Assembly: GCF_003670295.1 (NCBI RefSeq)
Contig: NZ_QXJG01000018.1
Span: 1-34,636, forward strand
Source of the DNA: Helicobacter burdigaliensis
GTDB lineage: Bacteria > Campylobacterota > Campylobacteria > Campylobacterales > Helicobacteraceae
Direction of reading: 5' to 3'
Length of the DNA stretch: 34,636 nt
The first letter of the stretch is position 1; every line of letters begins with the position of its first letter. Below, piece after piece: positions 34,127 through 34,636 of this stretch. Under the pieces are notes generated by a model. That model was not told the DNA's origin and ran no database searches. It saw nothing but the letters and a program-made list of their open reading frames with translations. Position numbers and translations under genes: made by a program.

Positions 34127-34636
34127 ATGAAAAAAATATGTATTGTGTGCGAAGGTAATACATTGCAAGAACCTAGAACAAATAGATTAATTACTGCCTT
34201 AAAGGGTAATAACTTACTTAGTGTTGTAGGGATAGGAATAACTAGAAGTAATAGTTTTAAAGGGGAAATTTTTAATTATAAGACTCCAAAAAAACGGAAT
34301 AAAGAAGAAGAAAGGCAGCTTGAGAAAGATGTGGCAAATAAAAACTATTTAAAACTTGTAAAAATTCCTACGCGTCTTCCCATAGGGGATTTTTTGTTAA
34401 ATCGTGAATTTGATGTGATTTTTTGTCATGATCTTGTGCTGTTGCCTATTGTTCTTGAGAATAAAAAGAATGCTAAAGTGATTTTTGATGCAAGAGAATA
34501 TTATCCAAGACAATTGGAAAATAACGAAAGGTGGCTAAGATTATTTGCGGATTTTAACGATTACCTATGCAAAACCTATCTTCCTAAGGTAGATTATATG
34601 TATACAGTGTGTGAGGGAATTGCAGAAGAATATCAA
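34127..34636 (+). CDS. GT4-type glycosyltransferase, 5' part (cut by window end)
   Basis: The frame is open from ATG 34127 to the last base (170 codons). It reads MKKICIVCEGNTLQEPRTNR, then FDVIFCHDLVLLPIVLENKK, KVIFDAREYYPRQLENNERW and VDYMYTVCEGIAEEYQ. The HDL, DAREYYP and T-V-C/S-E-G-I-A-E steps are the usual N-terminal domain of GT-B family 4 glycosyltransferases. The donor-binding C-terminal domain lies outside the window. The start overlaps the restored end of the amidotransferase gene (ATGA), so its translation may depend on that gene's G tract. Confidence 0.82.
   Translation, partial: MKKICIVCEGNTLQEPRTNRLITALKGNNLLSVVGIGITRSNSFKGEIFNYKTPKKRNKEEERQLEKDVANKNYLKLVKIPTRLPIGDFLLNREFDVIFCHDLVLLPIVLENKKNAKVIFDAREYYPRQLENNERWLRLFADFNDYLCKTYLPKVDYMYTVCEGIAEEYQ

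Overview
The window is AT-rich DNA from a member of the Campylobacterota, most likely a Helicobacter-type genome. The signs are: long G tracts inside surface-glycan genes; the gene order manC-gmd-fcl; a stand-alone FlhB C-terminal protein (FlhX) next to riboflavin synthase and TatD; and the order thioredoxin lipoprotein-ftsY-radA. Species cannot be named from sequence reading alone. Base 1 starts inside a run of 70 C, and base 34636 cuts a glycosyltransferase gene.

Region 1 (1-7000) is a surface-polysaccharide locus. It holds the 3' part of a SAM methyltransferase, then manC, gmd and fcl, which together make GDP-L-fucose from mannose-1-phosphate. A phase-variable FkbM/DGGYV-type methyltransferase lies between gmd and fcl and is OFF in this sequence (11 G). 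A PAPS-dependent sulfotransferase with a coiled-coil and a repeated C-terminal module follows.

Region 2 (7110-13751) is the most striking part. It is a tight operon cysD-cysN-SLC13 permease-cysC-sulfotransferase, preceded by a palindromic dispersed repeat. Sulfate entry, APS synthesis, PAPS synthesis and sulfate transfer are encoded in a row, with start/stop overlaps at cysD/cysN, cysN/permease and cysC/sulfotransferase, and no cysH or cysI in the window. This suggests PAPS made for sulfating a cell-surface glycan, possibly a fucose-containing one. The second sulfotransferase has an internal frameshift. The two sulfotransferase genes are close paralogues in direct orientation around the cys genes. 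gmhA follows under its own promoter.

Region 3 (14466-25311) is mainly housekeeping: flhX-ribE (minus strand), tatD, a MATE exporter, a minus-strand tRNA cluster (Gly, Leu, Cys, Ser), a secreted protein of unknown function, a thioredoxin-like lipoprotein, ftsY and radA. Between these lie decayed genes: a Sel1/Hcp-like secreted protein, a NYN-domain protein and a possible RelE/HigB-type toxin remnant.

Region 4 (25358-34636) is a second glycan locus: a large GT-B glycosyltransferase, two TagF-like transferases with a shared N-terminal domain, a radical SAM/SPASM enzyme, a two-domain methyltransferase, an asparagine synthase-like amidotransferase and a GT4-type glycosyltransferase. Four of these genes carry a G tract of 10 or 11. 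Three are ON as sequenced; the amidotransferase is truncated. I do not recognise this gene set as a described pathway.
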